Below, piece after piece: positions 62,385 to 64,000 of a DNA stretch of 64,000 nt. The notes under the pieces are model-generated. The model made no database searches, was not told the DNA's origin, and saw nothing but the letters and a program-made list of their open reading frames with translations. The first letter of the stretch is position 1; every line of letters starts with the position of its first letter. Position numbers and translations under genes: made by a program. Source of the stretch: DATIYF01 sp035517775 (GTDB lineage Bacteria > Acidobacteriota > Terriglobia > Terriglobales > Acidobacteriaceae); the NCBI GenBank assembly GCA_035517775.1, contig DATIYF010000093.1, positions 23,256-87,255 of the forward strand. The letters are read 5' to 3'.

Positions 62385-62705
62385 ATGGCACCTCCGGTTA
62401 GCAAATATCGGCCTGATTCGGATAGTTTCTCAGCTTCCGATGAGCATGGGCAAGCGGGGCCGCGGTACGCAATCGGGGGAAGACCTTAATACACAATGTT
62501 GCAGTATGGTAGCGAGACCGCCGGTTCCCGGCAACCTGCCAATTGTCAATGGTCGGTTCGCAAGCCGAGGGCTCGGCTGGAAACAGCCCGTCTCGCATTC
62601 CGAAAGGCGCGGCGATGCGGGTGAAGGGCTTCACTACCTACGTACTTTCGCCTCGGTAGGGACCGCGAGCCGAGACAAGGACGCGATATCCGCCGCTTCA
62701 ATCGC
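62385..62705. other. 321-bp stretch without a supported gene
   Basis: Between the stress-type gene and the tRNA. I see no coding sequence or recognisable RNA. The sequence includes a weak CTACC...GGTAG repeat near 62635-62660. Confidence 0.5.
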
Positions 62706-62792
62706 TGGTGCCGAAGAAGGGACTCGAACCCCCACACCCTTGCGGGTACATGGACCTGAACCATGCGCGTCTGCCAATTCCGCCACTTCGGC
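62706..62792 (-). tRNA. tRNA-Leu (CAG)
   Basis: Class II tRNA of 87 bases on the minus strand including the encoded CCA. The acceptor stem GCCGAAG / CTTCGGC pairs perfectly, the anticodon loop TTCAGGT gives anticodon CAG for the leucine codon CTG, a long variable arm is present, and the T-loop is TTCGAGT with two G-U pairs in its stem. No intron is seen. It is a single tRNA, not in an array. Confidence 0.95.
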
Positions 62793-62950
62793 AAAAGTGA
62801 CTGCCCGGCGAGCCGCCGGGCAGGGAAGAACTGCACTGTTATTTTACAACGAGAATCGCGACTCTGGCGCCAGACGTCTACCTCGGCGTCCGCTGCGGTT
62901 GGTCTGGCGAGCTCTGCGGCCCGAATCTTTATGCCTTGGTGAGAGACAAA

Positions 62951-63036
62951 CCACCGAACCACCAAGTTACACGAAGGTCCACGAAGGCCTTAGGATCACC
63001 CGGTGTTCCTTCGTGTGCCTTCTGGTCCTTTGTGGT
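62951..63036. repeat. CTTCGTG-type inverted repeat
   Basis: ACACGAAGGTCCACGAAGG pairs, imperfectly, with CCTTCGTGTGCCTTCTGG; the outer ends CCACC and GGTGA also match. A half copy is at 38402-38436. Function unknown. Confidence 0.6.
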
Positions 63037-63062
63037 GATGAGTTGCTCGCGCCTGCAAATCG

Positions 63063-63091
63063 TTGACCCCGGCCCGGCCAGCGGTTAGGAT
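63063..63091 (+). promoter_or_regulatory. Candidate acp-operon promoter
   Basis: TTGACC (63063-63068), 17-bp spacer and TAGGAT (63086-63091) give 5/6 and 4/6 matches to consensus. It would start transcription near 63098, with a 140-base leader before acpP. Confidence 0.45.
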
Positions 63092-63238
63092 TCAGCAGGA
63101 TACTTCAGTCCAACACAAAAGCAGTTAAGAAGCCCGGGCCGCTTAAGGACACTCAAGCGCAACGGCCTGGCTTTACACCGGCTGGCGTGGCCGTTAGACT
63201 ACTCGTTTCGTTTTCAGCCGTTTGGGAGGTGGATTCTT

Positions 63239-63499
63239 ATGGCGAGTGAAGCGACCAAGGCTCTGCAGGAAAAGGTCAGGCAGATCATCTCAGAGCAGCT
63301 GGGCGTGGATGAGGCCGAAGTCACCCCCAGCGCCACCTTCGTGGACGATCTGGGCGCCGACTCCCTGGATCAGGTCGAGCTGGTGATGAAGCTGGAGGAA
63401 GATTTCGACCTGGAGATTTCCGATGAAGACGCCGAAAAGTTGCGCACCGTGCAGGACGCGATGGACTACATCCAGAAGCACGCGAAGGTGAGCAAGTAG
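63239..63499 (+). CDS. acpP: Acyl carrier protein (first copy)
   Basis: Acyl carrier protein of 86 residues, the carrier for growing fatty-acid chains. The phosphopantetheine Ser is in DLGADSLDQVELVMKLEEDF, and KVRQIISEQLGVDEAEVTPS leads it. The ATG has GGGAGGTGG upstream. It is followed 76 bp later by a second ACP gene, and that by fabF. Confidence 0.95.
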   Translation: MASEATKALQEKVRQIISEQLGVDEAEVTPSATFVDDLGADSLDQVELVMKLEEDFDLEISDEDAEKLRTVQDAMDYIQKHAKVSK

Positions 63500-63575
63500 C
63501 AGCAGCGAGTTCGTGAGGGCCGAGGCCCTCGCAAGGCGCCGGGGCCGCCGGCGTATCACATCAGCGAGGAAAATC

Positions 63576-63821
63576 ATGGCAGCCACTGACGAAAAGGTGA
63601 AGCAGATCATCGTGGAGCAGTTGGGAGTGGATGAGGGAGAGGTCACGCCCAGCGCCTCTTTTGTGGACGATCTGGGCGCCGACTCTCTCGATACAGTCGA
63701 ACTGGTGATGGCGTTCGAAGAGGCCTTCGAGATCGAGATTCCCGACGAGGATGCGGAGAAGATCCGCACCGTTCAGGATGCCATTGACTATGTCGGCAAG
63801 CACGCGAAAGGCGGGAAGTAG
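63576..63821 (+). CDS. Acyl carrier protein (second copy)
   Basis: Second acyl carrier protein, 81 residues, with phosphopantetheine Ser in DLGADSLDTVELVMAFEEAF and start MAATDEKVKQIIVEQLGVDE (GCGAGGA upstream). It is close in sequence to the first copy but differs in helix III (EIEIPDEDAEKIRTVQDAID). Its stop is immediately followed by the fabF TTG start, so the three form an operon. Confidence 0.93.
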   Translation: MAATDEKVKQIIVEQLGVDEGEVTPSASFVDDLGADSLDTVELVMAFEEAFEIEIPDEDAEKIRTVQDAIDYVGKHAKGGK

Positions 63822-64000
63822 TTGGGGCGTCGGGTCGTAGTCACTGGCATTGGCCTGGTCTGCGCGGTGGGGAACACCACCGAAGAGGCCTGGCGCAACC
63901 TGCTTGCGGGCAAAAGCGGCGTGGCCCGCATCACCCACTTCGACGCTTCCAATTTTGCCTGCCAGATCGCCGCTGAGGTCAAGAACTTCGATCCCTTGCA
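63822..64000 (+). CDS. fabF: Beta-ketoacyl-ACP synthase II, 3' partial
   Basis: The first 59 codons of a KAS II-type condensing enzyme, which elongates fatty acyl-ACP; the gene continues past the window edge. It begins with a TTG directly after the stop of the second ACP gene (TAGTTG), giving GRRVVVTGIGLVCAVGNTTE, the N-terminal motif of FabF. KAS I-type synthases share this start, but FabF is the usual neighbour of acpP. Confidence 0.9.
   Translation, partial: MGRRVVVTGIGLVCAVGNTTEEAWRNLLAGKSGVARITHFDASNFACQIAAEVKNFDPL

Larger units (their letters stand above)
62793..63238. other. 446-bp intergenic region before the acp genes
   Basis: Holds an inverted repeat family copy at 62951-63036 and a candidate promoter at 63063-63091. 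No coding sequence is supported. Confidence 0.5.

Noticed and set aside
62546..62965. Minus-strand ORF across the tRNA-Leu gene
   Set aside because: It contains the tRNA itself and has no protein family features.

Overview
This 64 kb window is GC-rich and densely coding, with no insertion sequence, prophage, CRISPR array or rRNA seen. It carries one tRNA. The gene content suggests a member of the Acidobacteriota (Terriglobia-like): a TonB-dependent receptor with an N-terminal carboxypeptidase-regulatory-like domain, a Kdp system with a divided KdpD, a yicC-gmk-rpoZ-coaBC cluster, phosphoketolase beside acetate kinase, and several families of short palindromic intergenic repeats. This placement is inferred from family resemblance and style, not from a marker gene.

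Layout. 1-6.7 kb: the 3' end of a MogA-type gene, membrane proteins, an MbfA-like ferritin/iron exporter, a lipid kinase and a secreted TPR protein. 6.9-13 kb (minus strand): a housekeeping run of uracil-DNA glycosylase, MsbA-like exporter, yicC, gmk, rpoZ and coaBC. 13-23.6 kb: the potassium-uptake region, with a sigma-54 activator whose receiver has lost its phosphoacceptor Asp, kdpC, kdpB, kdpA, kdpF, small membrane genes, kdpE, the N-terminal half of KdpD and, divergently, the histidine-kinase half of KdpD. An exact 11-bp-period repeat array 5' of the kdp operon looks like the KdpE operator. 23.6-27.3 kb: a probable copper-handling cluster (SCO1-like lipoprotein with a CusF-like domain, TonB receptor, Cys/His-rich exported protein).

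27.5-43.7 kb: mostly single genes, including a patatin, a Tat-exported family 1 glycosidase, a peroxiredoxin, an AraC regulator coupled to 3-methyladenine glycosylase, an SDR lacking its catalytic Tyr, an acyl-CoA dehydrogenase, glgC, galT, YraN, an MFS transporter and a MOSC protein. 43.8-51.7 kb: a class III aminotransferase, a stand-alone POTRA protein with a probable CTG start, a cupin, a DMT exporter, a rhomboid with zinc ribbon and TPRs, an HD-GYP response regulator and a glycosyltransferase. 51.8-55.6 kb: leuB and a short leuA facing a LysR gene across a clear LysR box and promoter. 56-60 kb: ackA and xfp, which together convert sugar phosphates to acetate and ATP. 60-64 kb: a site-2 protease with CBS domains, a stress-type protein, tRNA-Leu(CAG), two tandem acyl carrier protein genes and the start of fabF.

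The most distinctive observations are the divided, divergent KdpD with the 11-bp operator array and degenerate-receiver activator around the kdp genes, two copies of a three-hairpin cloverleaf-like DNA repeat, and the copper cluster. None is proven to be a new system from sequence alone.
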